64,000 nucleotides of DNA. It comes from an uncultured Opitutia bacterium (GTDB taxonomy: Bacteria; Verrucomicrobiota; Verrucomicrobiia; Opitutales; Opitutaceae). The notes under the pieces were generated by a model. That model was not told the origin of the DNA. It saw only the letters and a list, made by a program, of their open reading frames with translations, and searched no databases. The stretch is from NCBI GenBank assembly GCA_903862955.1, contig CAIPAH010000009.1, forward strand, positions 1-64,000. Reading direction: 5' to 3'. The position numbers were made by a program, and so were the translations under genes. How positions within the stretch are numbered: position 1 is the stretch's first letter; every line of letters begins with the position of its first letter. Below are positions 47,809 to 56,298 of the stretch, in pieces.

Positions 47809-49155
47809 ATGAATCCCTCCGGATCCACACGTTCGCTGTTCTGCCTGCTCCTCGGCGGCTTCCTCGCCGGCACGGGCACCTGCTTGGCTGCGGACCTGAC
47901 GCTCCAGGCCAAGGCGTGGTCCGACGATCACTCCGCGCTGCTGGAACAGGCCGCCAGGCTCAGCACCGATGGCTATGCCGCGGATGGCAACAAGCTGCTT
48001 GCCGACCAGGCCGACGACGATGGCGGGGCCGCCGCCGCTTTCGCCGTCGCCAACACGCTCTACTCCGCCGACCCCGGCATCTCCTATCGCCTGCACCTCC
48101 GGGCGCAACGGGCCTTCCCCAACGATCCCGCCGCCGTCCTGCAGGCCGCGATGGAACTTCACCGCCACGGCGAATACGCCGCCGCCATCGTCCACTACCG
48201 CCGCCTCGTCGAAGCCGGCGTCATGCCCTACAGCTCCGCCCTGCTCGCCGACTGCCTCGTCCGCACCGGCCAGCTGAAGGCCGCCGTCCAAGCCTGGGAC
48301 CACGCGGGCCACGCCCAGCACCACGCCGAGATTGATGCCGCAATCTGCGCCATCTACGGCCCGCTCTCTCCCTACCAGCGCCGCAGCGACCTCATCGCGA
48401 AGATCGAGGGCGGCGAACTGGCCAAGCTGGCCGACCTGATCCTGCTCGACCTCAACTTCGACACCGATTGGTGGAACGCCCGCGTCAACCACGATGCCGT
48501 GGACGCCGACTTGAAGCGCGCCGGCACGGCACTGGGCAAACGCGACGCCCGCTACCGCCAACTCGCGCTCTACGCCCAGCTGACCCGCGTCGAGGAAAAG
48601 CGCGCGAGCGAAATCCTGCGGTTGCTCAAGGACACCAACCTCATCGTCGGCACCGGCGCAGAACTCCCCGCGGATTCCCGGATCGCGCGCGCCCTCTGCG
48701 AACTCGCCGTCAACGCCCGCCTCGTCACCCCCGCCGAACTCTGGACCGCCTACGAAGCGACGCTACGCGGCCGCCTGGAGCAGCAGGATCACGACGCCCT
48801 GCACCTGCTCTGCTGGCTCGCCGCGGCCAACCACAACCCCGAGCTGACCAACCTGGACCGGATCGGCTTTGAGGAATGGAACGACCCGGTCTTCGCCTCG
48901 AGCTACCTCGTGGATTTGTTTCGCGAGAAGAAGCTGACCTCGGTCACGGACTCACAGCTGCTGGCCGCGATGGCGATCTCGCCGGACAACGCGACACTGG
49001 CCAACCTCCGCCTTGTCCTGGCCGGCGACGCCGTGACGACCGACCTGATCGCCAGCTCGATCAAGGCCGAGTTTCGCAAGCTTTCCGTCGGCGAAACCCG
49101 CCGCGATTCCGCCACGCTCGACAGCCTGTTCGCCGAGCTGGGCAAGCGGCTTTGA
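47809..49155 (+). CDS. Exported helical-repeat (TPR-like) protein
   Basis: 448 residues. A signal peptide (residues 1-28, with [19 protein letters not shown]) is followed by alanine-rich helical pairs. Several have TPR spacing, for example [20 protein letters not shown] and [20 protein letters not shown]. No catalytic motif is visible. Such proteins act as scaffolds in the periplasm or at the outer membrane; no partner can be named from the neighbours. A 100-base gap upstream holds nothing I recognise. Confidence 0.7.
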   Translation: MNPSGSTRSLFCLLLGGFLAGTGTCLAADLTLQAKAWSDDHSALLEQAARLSTDGYAADGNKLLADQADDDGGAAAAFAVANTLYSADPGISYRLHLRAQRAFPNDPAAVLQAAMELHRHGEYAAAIVHYRRLVEAGVMPYSSALLADCLVRTGQLKAAVQAWDHAGHAQHHAEIDAAICAIYGPLSPYQRRSDLIAKIEGGELAKLADLILLDLNFDTDWWNARVNHDAVDADLKRAGTALGKRDARYRQLALYAQLTRVEEKRASEILRLLKDTNLIVGTGAELPADSRIARALCELAVNARLVTPAELWTAYEATLRGRLEQQDHDALHLLCWLAAANHNPELTNLDRIGFEEWNDPVFASSYLVDLFREKKLTSVTDSQLLAAMAISPDNATLANLRLVLAGDAVTTDLIASSIKAEFRKLSVGETRRDSATLDSLFAELGKRL

Positions 49156-49254
49156 AGCGCCCCAACTGGCTGGCCAGCGGGAGGTTGTTCGTGCATTAAC
49201 CCGGCGGCGCTGAACACCAGCCCGCCGTGTCCACGGTTCAATTCATTCACCCCC

Positions 49255-50745
49255 ATGAAGCTTGCCGCGTCCGAACCACCGCTGGAGGTTTCCTATCCCA
49301 TCGCTTACCGGCTCTTCACCGGCACCATTTACAACCGGGACTTCAAGGGCAAAGGCACGCTGACCATCCGGGCGTCGGGCCCCGCCTACATCTTCCAGGG
49401 CCAGCGCGCCGGGATGTTCTCCGGTCCGCCGATGAACCTGGAATTCGCCGCTGACGAGATTTGGAACGTCGCCGTGAAAGGCCGCCGCGTCAGCTTCAAG
49501 ACCGCTTGGGGCGAAGCCGGCAAGAAGGGGTTGCCCTTCGTGTTTTTCTGCGAGGACGACGCCGCGGCCCAGCTCGTGGCCTCGCTGCTGCCGGCGCACC
49601 TCGACCCGGACTACGTCGCCACCCATGAGTTCACGACCCGCCTGAACGCCCTCGCCGATGCACAGAGCCCGTGGACGTCTGCGACCAACCTCATCATCGC
49701 GCTCAACGCGCTGGTCTTCGTGATCATGGGCTTCCTGGGCGCTGGCTGGTTCACGGTCGACAGCATGATGCCGTATTTCCTGTACGGTGCGAACAACGGT
49801 GCGGCGACCACGGACGGCGAGTGGTGGCGGCTGCTGACCAGCATGTTCGTCCACTACGGGGTGCTTCATCTCGCGCTCAACATGTGGGCGCTCTACCAGG
49901 CCGGGCATTTCCTCGAGAAGCTGCAGGGCCGCGCGCTTTACGTCCTGACCTACCTCGGCAGCGGCCTCGCCGGCGGGTTCCTCAGCATCGCCTGGCACGG
50001 TGACAAGACCTGGAGCGCGGGCGCGTCCGGCGCCATTTTCGGCGTCTACGGTGCGATCCTCGGCTACATGCTCCGCGAAAAGCAGGGGCTCCCGCCCGGC
50101 GTCTACAAGCCGATGATGAAGAGCACACTCGGCTTCGCCGCCTACAACCTCTTCTACGGCATGCGCGCCGGCGTGGATAATTCCGCGCACCTCGGCGGGC
50201 TCATCGGTGGCTTCGCGCTGGGCTGGCTGCTCGCGCTTCCCGTCGACCGCGAGGCCCGCCTTGGCCGGACGCGGCAGAAGTTCCAACTCGGGCTGGGCGC
50301 GCTCGCCGTGATGATTGCGGCCGGCATTTTCCTGACCCCGCGATTCAACTACAGCGTGGCGGACGAACTCAAATGGGAGGCAGTCGAGAAGGACTTCGGT
50401 CCGAAGGAATCCGAATTGCTGGATCAGCACCAAAAGGCGCTGCCCGGACTGAAACGAGGATCGAACGGCACCGCCCATGCCGAGTGGATGGCGGCCAATC
50501 TCGTTCCACTCTATGAACAATGGAGTCGTCGCCTCCAGGCGCTTTCCCTCGCGCCCGGTCGTCTCACCGCCCTTCGCCGCGATGCGGTCGTCAAAATCTT
50601 CCGCCTCCGCCTTGACTGCTACCGGCATCTGATCGCCGGCCTGCAGGCTCACCAGCCCGATGCGCTAGACCGGTATTCCCAGGAGGAAGACGAGATTGGG
50701 AAAGAGATTGATAAGTTTCAAAAGTCGCAGCCGCCCTCACCGTGA
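49255..50745 (+). CDS. Rhomboid-family intramembrane serine protease with N-terminal extension
   Basis: 496 residues. The first 135 residues form a soluble domain of no recognised family (LFTGTIYNRDFKGKGTLTIR...). Six membrane segments follow from about 145 to 330, with the catalytic pair Ser258 (GASGAIFG) and His312 (NSAHLGGLIGGF), and the L1-loop helix HLALNMWALYQAG. A C-terminal soluble helix of about 140 residues ends the protein. The enzyme would cut membrane proteins within the bilayer. The N-terminal extension is unusual for bacterial rhomboids and may recruit substrate from the cytoplasm. It appears monocistronic. Confidence 0.9.
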   Translation: MKLAASEPPLEVSYPIAYRLFTGTIYNRDFKGKGTLTIRASGPAYIFQGQRAGMFSGPPMNLEFAADEIWNVAVKGRRVSFKTAWGEAGKKGLPFVFFCEDDAAAQLVASLLPAHLDPDYVATHEFTTRLNALADAQSPWTSATNLIIALNALVFVIMGFLGAGWFTVDSMMPYFLYGANNGAATTDGEWWRLLTSMFVHYGVLHLALNMWALYQAGHFLEKLQGRALYVLTYLGSGLAGGFLSIAWHGDKTWSAGASGAIFGVYGAILGYMLREKQGLPPGVYKPMMKSTLGFAAYNLFYGMRAGVDNSAHLGGLIGGFALGWLLALPVDREARLGRTRQKFQLGLGALAVMIAAGIFLTPRFNYSVADELKWEAVEKDFGPKESELLDQHQKALPGLKRGSNGTAHAEWMAANLVPLYEQWSRRLQALSLAPGRLTALRRDAVVKIFRLRLDCYRHLIAGLQAHQPDALDRYSQEEDEIGKEIDKFQKSQPPSP

Positions 50746-50863
50746 GCCTCGTGGCTGGCTAGCGGGGCGGGCGCCGGCCAACGTTTCGCTGCGGCCGCGC
50801 TGTAACGACAGCGGAAACGAATTTTGCGTTGTCAGCGGGTTCGCTTAAATCACCGTCTCGGCT

Positions 50864-52003
50864 GTGAGCGCTGCGCCCGCCCGGCTACCCTGGATCGATC
50901 ACCTGCGCACGGGAATGATCGTGCTCGTCGTCAACATGCACGCGTGCGTCACCTACAGCCACGTGGGCGACTGGTATCTGACGATCGAACCCGATCCCTC
51001 GATGTCGGTGAAGATCCCCTTCATCGTCTGGCAGAGCATGCTGCAGTCGTTTTTCATGGGGCTGCTCTTCTTCCTCGCCGGCTACTTTGCCGCCGGTTCG
51101 CTGGCCCGTCGCGGCCCGGGCGGGTTCGCCCGCGAGCGGCTCTTCCGCCTGGGCCTGCCGGTCCTGCTCTACGTGCTGGTGATTCACCCCTTCATCCTCC
51201 TCGGGCTCAATCCCTGGCATCATGACTTTGGACCCCGCCCAGCGTGGTATGGGCGTTACCTCCTCTCGGGTCGCTTCATTGGCGAAACCGGGCCGCTTTG
51301 GTTTGCCGTCGCACTGCTGCTCTTCTGCCTCGCACTCGCCGGCCTCGCGCGGCTGCGGCGGCCGCGGCTAGTCGTCGCGGCGGTGGTTTTCCCGCCGTCG
51401 GCTGGCGTCCTGGTCGTATTCGGGCTGCTCCTCGGGCTCGGCACCTTCGCCGTTCGGCTGGTCCAGCCCATCGGCACGCACGTGCTCAATCTGCAACTCT
51501 GCTTCTTCGTGGAATACATCGCCTGGTTCATCGCCGGCCTCCATGCCGCGCGCCACGGCTGGCTGCTCGCGCTCGCCGATTCCCGCCGCGCCCGCGTGGC
51601 CGGTTGGATCGCGCTGATCGGCGGCCCTCTGGTCCTTCTCGGGTTGCTGGCGGTCGGGATGCGTTCCGGCACGAAAGAAATGTTCTTCGGCGGCTGGTAC
51701 GGACAGGCATTCGGTCTTGCCGTTTGGGAACAGCTCACCGGCCTCGGCCTCGCCCTCGGGTCAATCGCCCTGTTTTCCCGCCGGTTCGACGCCGATCGGC
51801 CCGCCTGGCGCTGGCTGGACGACCGTTCCTTCGGCGTCTACGTGCTCCACACTCCGGTGCTGATCGCGCTGACCATGCTGTTCCGCTCGCTGCCCTACCA
51901 CCTCTACGGCCTCGTCGCCTTGCTGACCGTGTCCGGCCTGGTCGCCAGTTACCTTGTTGCCGACCTCGCCCGCCGCATCCCCGGCCTGCGGGCGATTCTG
52001 TGA
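50864..52003 (+). CDS. Acyltransferase family 3 (OpgC-like) membrane protein
   Basis: 379 residues from a GTG start, with about ten membrane helices. The N terminus LPWIDHLRTGMIVLVVNMHA carries the early D-x-x-R and His typical of acyltransferase-3 proteins. FFLAGYFAAGSLARRGPGGF, RERLFRLGLPVLLY and GPLWFAVALLLFCLALAG match the family. Related proteins transfer acetyl or succinyl groups to surface glucans or other polysaccharides. The acceptor is unknown. It is followed after 21 bases by an unrecognised gene, with which it may be co-transcribed. Confidence 0.85.
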   Translation: MSAAPARLPWIDHLRTGMIVLVVNMHACVTYSHVGDWYLTIEPDPSMSVKIPFIVWQSMLQSFFMGLLFFLAGYFAAGSLARRGPGGFARERLFRLGLPVLLYVLVIHPFILLGLNPWHHDFGPRPAWYGRYLLSGRFIGETGPLWFAVALLLFCLALAGLARLRRPRLVVAAVVFPPSAGVLVVFGLLLGLGTFAVRLVQPIGTHVLNLQLCFFVEYIAWFIAGLHAARHGWLLALADSRRARVAGWIALIGGPLVLLGLLAVGMRSGTKEMFFGGWYGQAFGLAVWEQLTGLGLALGSIALFSRRFDADRPAWRWLDDRSFGVYVLHTPVLIALTMLFRSLPYHLYGLVALLTVSGLVASYLVADLARRIPGLRAIL

Positions 52004-52024
52004 CCGTCCTGACCCACTCCCCGC

Positions 52025-52834
52025 TTGCACCCGTCGACCTTCCACCCGGCTGATCTGATTCCACTGCCGGGCTACGCGCGCCTCCGAACGGTCGGCAGCT
52101 TTGAGGAACTGGCGTCGACGTCCTTCGGGGCAGCAGTAAATAGTGGCACCGGCTTCCAGCCGGTGGATCAAGTTCATCGGCTGGAAGCCGATGCCACTTC
52201 CTCACGCCCGGGCATAAACGCCTTATGCTGGCCGCGTTCGCTGGCGGGGGACTTTGGCGAAATTGTCACGCAACTCGGCGCCGGGGAGGGCGTCGAGGCC
52301 CACGATGAAACCCGGCTCGAGGCCCTCGCACTGAGCCCCGCCGGTGCGGCCGCCCGTGCGATTCTCCTCGCCGACCTGCAGCTCCTCCGCGACCGCGGTC
52401 TCGCCCCCGAGCTCAACGTGATCCACGCCTACCCGCGCGATGCCGCGGATGCCCTCGTGACCACCGACGTCCATTCCTTCCACGCCGACAGCGCGCCCGC
52501 CGAAGCCGCAACGTGGCTCTGCACTTACCACGGGCGTCCGTCGGATGGCCTCCGCAACGAAGAGGCTCGCCGGCGCGTGGATGTCCCCGCCACGCGCGCT
52601 GCGCTGCTGCGCGACTACGGCGGCCCGGACGATGCCGGCTTCCGCGAATTCCTCCGCGAGCACCACTACGACCTGCACTACGCGCCGGAGCCCGGCGCGC
52701 AGCCGTTCTCCTTCGGGCTCGGCCATCTCTGGCGCATCGCCCTCGACTGGCCGGGCAGTGCAGTCCCGCCCTGCCTGCACCGCGCCCCGCTGCCCCTCCC
52801 CGGCGACCCGCCCCGCCTGCTGCTGATCAGCTAG
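52025..52834 (+). CDS. Unknown protein with translated palindromic repeat
   Basis: 269 residues from a TTG codon; the start is uncertain. No family is recognised. Residues 40-58 (SGTGFQPVDQVHRLEADATS) are the direct translation of two inverted copies of a palindromic repeat also found at 30.7 kb. The rest looks like a cytoplasmic enzyme or binding protein: VTTDVHSFHADSAPAEAATW contains an H-x-D pair that could bind metal, and later HHYDLHYAPEPGAQPFSFGL is distinctive. The C-terminal segment ends LPGDPPRLLLIS. The compact fold on either side of the repeat suggests the repeat occupies a loop. Confidence 0.65.
   Translation: MHPSTFHPADLIPLPGYARLRTVGSFEELASTSFGAAVNSGTGFQPVDQVHRLEADATSSRPGINALCWPRSLAGDFGEIVTQLGAGEGVEAHDETRLEALALSPAGAAARAILLADLQLLRDRGLAPELNVIHAYPRDAADALVTTDVHSFHADSAPAEAATWLCTYHGRPSDGLRNEEARRRVDVPATRAALLRDYGGPDDAGFREFLREHHYDLHYAPEPGAQPFSFGLGHLWRIALDWPGSAVPPCLHRAPLPLPGDPPRLLLIS
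52142..52198 (+). repeat. Two inverted copies of the AGTGGCACCGGCTTCCAGCC repeat, translated
   Basis: AGTGGCACCGGCTTCCAGCC (continuing GGTG) and CATCGGCTGGAAGCCGATGC (continuing CACT) are inverted copies enclosing nine bases, and each half is itself a palindrome. The whole is in frame within the unknown gene. A single copy is intergenic at 30694-30717. Confidence 0.85.
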
Positions 52835-52909
52835 CGGGTCTCGCGACGAATTTCGTAAGCCCATTACCACCGATATTTTGCCGATCGCTCGTATTTTAGT
52901 TCTTGCTTA

Positions 52910-52927
52910 ATTAAGTTTATACTTAAT
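52910..52927. promoter_or_regulatory. Operator-like dyad before the ArsR-type regulator
   Basis: ATTAAGT-TTAT-ACTTAAT is a perfect dyad with seven-base arms, ten bases before the regulator's ATG. It contains the -10-like TATACT at 52918-52923. A dimer bound here would block transcription, so autorepression is the simple reading. It also predicts a very short leader. Confidence 0.75.
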
Positions 52928-52937
52928 CATCTCCGGC

Positions 52938-53276
52938 ATGCAAAGCCTCCTGGCCATCGCCGACCCGACCCGACGCCGGATTGTGGAACTCCTCGCCGAG
53001 GGGGACCGCACCGCGGGCGACCTCGTGAAGGAATTCGACGTCAGCGCACCCGCCATTTCTCAGCACCTGAATGTGCTCCGCGACGCCGGTCTCGTCACCA
53101 CCCGTGCCGAGGGCCAGTCGCGCGTGCAGACCCTCAACCCCGCCGGCTTCGACGAGCTCGAGGACTGGCTCAGCCGCACCCGCCGCTTCTGGAGCCAGCG
53201 CCTCGACGCCCTGGAGCGGGAGCTCCGAGCCGAGGACGAGCGCATCGCCAAAACCACCAAGAAGAGGAAACCCTGA
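52938..53276 (+). CDS. ArsR-family transcriptional repressor
   Basis: 112 residues, winged-helix HTH_5/HTH_20 fold: MQSLLAIADPTRRRIVELLA, then DLVKEFDVSAPAISQHLNVL as the recognition region and a wing with AEGQSRVQTLNPAGFDELED. No paired Cys or His metal site is visible, so this is the group that controls SRPBCC/AHSA1-type genes rather than a metal sensor. The stop abuts the ATG of the next gene with no spacing. The AT-rich dyad overlapping its own promoter is the probable operator. Confidence 0.92.
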   Translation: MQSLLAIADPTRRRIVELLAEGDRTAGDLVKEFDVSAPAISQHLNVLRDAGLVTTRAEGQSRVQTLNPAGFDELEDWLSRTRRFWSQRLDALERELRAEDERIAKTTKKRKP

Positions 53277-53831
53277 ATGAAAGCCAACGACCAGCCCGGC
53301 ACCTTCACCAACCGCGCGGAAGTGCGCTTCGTTCGCACCCTGCCCGGCCCCATCGAGCGCGTGTGGGACTACCTCACCGACCCCGGCAAGCGCGCCCGTT
53401 GGTTTGCCGGCGGCCCGATGGAGCTGCGCCCGGGTGGCAGGGTCACGTTCCTCATTCGCCACAAAAACCTCGCCCCGGACGAAATTCCGCCCGCGGAATT
53501 CCAGGCGAGCTACGACTCCGGCCGCACCGTGAGCGGGACGGTGACCCGCTGCGAGCCGCCGCGCGTGCTGGCGTTCACGTTCGATCACTACGGCCATTCG
53601 GAGGCGACCTTCGAACTCACCGCCCAAGGCAGGGACGTGCATCTGGTGCTCACCCACCGCGGCACCGGGAGCGATATTTCCTACCTGCCCGGGTTTGGCG
53701 CCGGCTGGCACACCCATCTCGCACACCTGATCGCGCAGTTGGAAGGCGCGCCGCGGCCGCCGTTCTGGCCGTTGCACAACCAACTCCTCAAGGCATACGA
53801 AAAAAGCCACGCCGCCGCCCCGGCCAAGTGA
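53277..53831 (+). CDS. SRPBCC (AHSA1-type) domain protein 1
   Basis: 184 residues forming one START/AHSA1 helix-grip fold: VRFVRTLPGPIERVWDYLTD, then PGKRARWFAGGPMELRPGGR, then CEPPRVLAFTFD and LTHRGTGSD. Such proteins bind hydrophobic ligands or act on chaperones; in bacteria they commonly occur in pairs with an ArsR-type regulator. Translation is coupled to the repressor. The next gene is a paralogue (see there), so one probably arose by duplication. Ligand unknown. Confidence 0.9.
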   Translation: MKANDQPGTFTNRAEVRFVRTLPGPIERVWDYLTDPGKRARWFAGGPMELRPGGRVTFLIRHKNLAPDEIPPAEFQASYDSGRTVSGTVTRCEPPRVLAFTFDHYGHSEATFELTAQGRDVHLVLTHRGTGSDISYLPGFGAGWHTHLAHLIAQLEGAPRPPFWPLHNQLLKAYEKSHAAAPAK

Positions 53832-53941
53832 TCCCCCGAATCACGGACAACCGCGGCCCCACCCGCATGGCCTACGCCCGTTCCCGCCTCTGAAATTTCC
53901 CGTCTTCCCTCCTCTAATCGCAGCAACAACCCATCCTCCTC

Positions 53942-54490
53942 ATGAAAACCAACGAACAATACGGCAGCTTCCAAAGCCGTGCCGAGGTCCGCATCGTCCG
54001 CACCCTTCCCGGTCCGATCGAACGCATCTGGGATTATCTCGTTGATCCCGACAAACGCGCCCGGTGGTTCGCCGGCGGCCCCATGGAGCAAAAGCCGGGC
54101 GGCAAAATGGAGCTCTTCTTCCGCCACGAGAACATAGCTCCCGGCGAGACCCCGCCCGAGAAGATGAAGCACGTCCAGGATCCCGGCTTCAAGATGCCCG
54201 GCACCATCCTGCGTTGGGAGCCGCCCCGTGTGCTCAGCTACACGTTCGACGAGGACTCCGAGGTCACCTTCGAGCTCACGCCCCAGGGTCGCGAAGTCCT
54301 GCTCGTGCTCACGCACCGCGCCCGCGGCGAAGACCTGCCCTACATCACCGGTTACGCGAGCGGCTGGCACTCCCACCTCACCCTGCTCCTCGCGCTTCTC
54401 GAGGGCACCCCGCCCCCGCCCTTCTGGGCGACGCATATGAAACTCCGGGAAGACTACGACCAGCTCCTCGCCCAGCTTCCGCCGGCCTAA
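53942..54490 (+). CDS. SRPBCC (AHSA1-type) domain protein 2
   Basis: 182 residues and a paralogue of the preceding protein: both have RTLPGPIER-WDYL-DP-KRA and RWFAGGPME. The second half (LSYTFDEDSEVTFELTPQGR; LTHRARGEDLPYITGYASGW) follows the same fold. It lies 110 bases downstream of the first copy and 28 bases before the DUF899 gene, in the same direction. Ligand unknown. Confidence 0.9.
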   Translation: MKTNEQYGSFQSRAEVRIVRTLPGPIERIWDYLVDPDKRARWFAGGPMEQKPGGKMELFFRHENIAPGETPPEKMKHVQDPGFKMPGTILRWEPPRVLSYTFDEDSEVTFELTPQGREVLLVLTHRARGEDLPYITGYASGWHSHLTLLLALLEGTPPPPFWATHMKLREDYDQLLAQLPPA

Positions 54491-54518
54491 TCCCAATTCA
54501 ACAACCGCATTTCCTCCC

Positions 54519-55265
54519 ATGAAAAAAACCTCCGCCAAAAAACCCACCGTCGTCTCCCCGCAAAAGTGGCTCGCCGCCCGCCGCGCGCTCCTCCGCCAGG
54601 AAAAGAAATTCAGCCGTCTCCGCACCCAGCTCACGCAGCGGCGCCAGGCTCTGCCCTGGGTGAAGGTCGAAAAGGACTACGTCTTCTCGACGCCCAACGG
54701 CACGAAGACCCTCGCCGAGCTCTTCGCCGGACGCAGCCAGCTCATCGTTTACCACTTCATGTATGGCCCCGGCTGGGACGAGGGTTGCATGGGTTGCTCA
54801 TTCGTGTCGGATCACTTCGATGGCGCCATCGCCCACCTCGGCGCCCGCGATGTGACGCTCACCGCCGTCTCCATCGCCCCGCTCAAGGAATTTGCGGCCT
54901 TCAAAAAACGCATGGGTTGGAAATTTCCCTGGGTGTCGTCGCACGGCACGTCGTTCAACCACGACTTCGGCGTCACGTTCACGCCAGAGGAAGTCGCCTC
55001 CGGCCGGGCGAATTACAATTATTCGCCGCGGAAAATTGGCATCGATGAACTGCCCGGCCTGAGCGTGTTCGCCCGCGACGCCGCCGGGAACATCTACCAC
55101 ACGTATTCGACGTATTCCCGCGGACTCGAGGCGCTCATTGGCGCTTATTCCCTGCTCGATCTGGTGCCAAAGGGCCGCGACGAGGATGGTTTGGAGCGGA
55201 GCATGCAGTGGGTGCGCCACCACGACCGCTACAAGTCCGCGCCAGGGAAGAGGCGCTCCGCCTAG
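54519..55265 (+). CDS. DUF899 thioredoxin-fold protein
   Basis: 248 residues of the DUF899 family (thioredoxin-like, AhpC/TSA-related). A basic N terminus (MKKTSAKKPTVVSPQKWLAA) leads into KDYVFSTPNGTKTLAELFAG and FMYGPGWDEGCMGCSFVSDH. The CMGC pair occupies the position of the redox site. FPWVSSHGTSFNHDFGVTF and PGLSVFARDAAGNIYHTYST are typical of the family. Function is not established; a reductase or peroxidase-like role is possible. Its place after two SRPBCC genes under an ArsR-type regulator is a common grouping in bacteria. Confidence 0.9.
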   Translation: MKKTSAKKPTVVSPQKWLAARRALLRQEKKFSRLRTQLTQRRQALPWVKVEKDYVFSTPNGTKTLAELFAGRSQLIVYHFMYGPGWDEGCMGCSFVSDHFDGAIAHLGARDVTLTAVSIAPLKEFAAFKKRMGWKFPWVSSHGTSFNHDFGVTFTPEEVASGRANYNYSPRKIGIDELPGLSVFARDAAGNIYHTYSTYSRGLEALIGAYSLLDLVPKGRDEDGLERSMQWVRHHDRYKSAPGKRRSA

Positions 55266-55285
55266 GCCACCGCCGTCCGAACAAA

Positions 55286-55561
55286 ATGAAGCCAACGCAC
55301 CACCCAGCTCGCGGCGCAGGGGGACTCGCCTTCCGCAGCCTCGGCGTAGGCGGACCTGTCCTCCGTAGCCTTGGCGTAGGAGGAGCCCTCCTGCTCACGC
55401 CCAAGTGCGCGCTGTGCCTGCTCGGCTACGCCGGCCTCGGTGCGGCCCTTGGGCTCACCCGTCCGGAGCTGTGCGGCGCGCCCGCTTCGTCCGCTCAGCC
55501 ATGGCTCTGGCTCTCCTCGGTCGGCGGCGCACTCGCGTGGGTCGCGCTGCGGCGACGATAA
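55286..55561 (+). CDS. Small membrane protein with translated tandem repeat
   Basis: 91 residues from the ATG at 55286 (MKPTHHPARGAGGLAFRSLG). Residues 16-33 are encoded by two tandem copies of a CCGTAGCCTTGGCGTAGG-type repeat (FRSLGVGG, then LRSLGVGG). One or two hydrophobic segments follow (LTPKCALCLLGYAGLGAALG with a CALC pair, and WLWLSSVGGALAWVALR). No family is named with confidence. The repeat may have been captured as the N-terminal part of a shorter membrane protein that begins near ALLLTPKCAL. The downstream 55562-55709 stretch holds a fragment of the CCGTGTGATCCGTGG repeat and no gene. Confidence 0.5.
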   Translation: MKPTHHPARGAGGLAFRSLGVGGPVLRSLGVGGALLLTPKCALCLLGYAGLGAALGLTRPELCGAPASSAQPWLWLSSVGGALAWVALRRR

Positions 55562-55709
55562 GCTCCTCCCTTCCGTGTGATCCGTGGGCCAAGTTCCCCA
55601 TGGTCGATCTCAACGCACCCGCAAGATTCGCCGGGCCGATCCGCGCGATTCCCTCGAACGATGCCCGCTGGAACGCGTTGCCCCAATGCGTTGCGACGCC
55701 CCGGCCGCA

Positions 55710-55913
55710 CTAGGGCGCCCGCCCGCGGGACAGCCGGAAGAGCCAGACGCTCAGCCCGCCCAGCACGACGAAGGCGACGCCGCTGAAGGCCAGCGGGATT
55801 TCGCGGTGGTCGAGGATGATTTCCCACCCGACGAGGAGCCGGATGAGTTGCAGGACGGCCATGAGGCCGAAGACCAGCCCCGCGACTTTCAACCCGGTGA
55901 GTTGGGCATTCAT
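55710..55913 (-). CDS. Small two-helix membrane protein
   Basis: 67 residues, start MNAQLTGLKVAGLVFGLMAV. Two hydrophobic helices (about 10-30 and 40-61) flank a charged turn, EIILDHREIP. It ends RLSRGRAP, a basic cytoplasmic tail. No family recognised; the size and pattern are those of many small inner-membrane proteins. It is separated from the next minus-strand gene by six bases, so the two are probably co-transcribed. Confidence 0.7.
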   Translation of the reverse strand: MNAQLTGLKVAGLVFGLMAVLQLIRLLVGWEIILDHREIPLAFSGVAFVVLGGLSVWLFRLSRGRAP

Positions 55914-55918
55914 GGTTT

Positions 55919-56068
55919 TTAGTGGCGTTTGAAATACTGCACCGCGCGCTCGTGCTTTTCCGCCGTCGCGCGACTCGCAAACGTGCCGAGATTCCGGCGC
56001 TTCCCCGTCTTGGGATTCTTCTTCCGCGAATACAGCCGGTATTCGCCCGACTTGAGTTTCGTGATCAT
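55919..56068 (-). CDS. Small basic protein, conserved 49-residue type
   Basis: 49 residues, very basic: MITKLKSGEYRLYSRKKNPK, then TGKRRNLGTFASRATAEKHE and RAVQYFKRH. This KSGEYRLYSRK...GKRRNLGTF...AEKHERAVQYFKR pattern is one I recall as a recurrent small hypothetical protein in several bacterial phyla. It resembles the arm-binding N-terminal fold of integrases, so DNA or RNA binding is plausible. Function unknown. It lies just upstream of the small membrane protein on the same strand. Confidence 0.75.
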   Translation of the reverse strand: MITKLKSGEYRLYSRKKNPKTGKRRNLGTFASRATAEKHERAVQYFKRH

Positions 56069-56298
56069 GCTGTGGCCTTGCGCGAGGTAAACGAATCAAA
56101 CCCTTGGACCGCATTATTCCCGCCGGGTTCGACCCGCCGGGACAGGCCGCTGCGAGGTTGACGACGTGGCGGAGGCAGACTCTTTTGTAGTCAGGGTGTT
56201 CTGGACACCCCCAGTTCGCGGAAAAGGCCCAGCCTACCAGCTCCACCCCGACATCCTGCTGTCCCGAGCGAACGACAGTTCCCACTGGAGCTATCCCC

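Noticed and set aside
52142-52198. Structured RNA or terminator in the 52.1-kb palindrome
   Set aside because: It is within an open frame, lacks a T tract, and the same unit recurs as a dispersed repeat.
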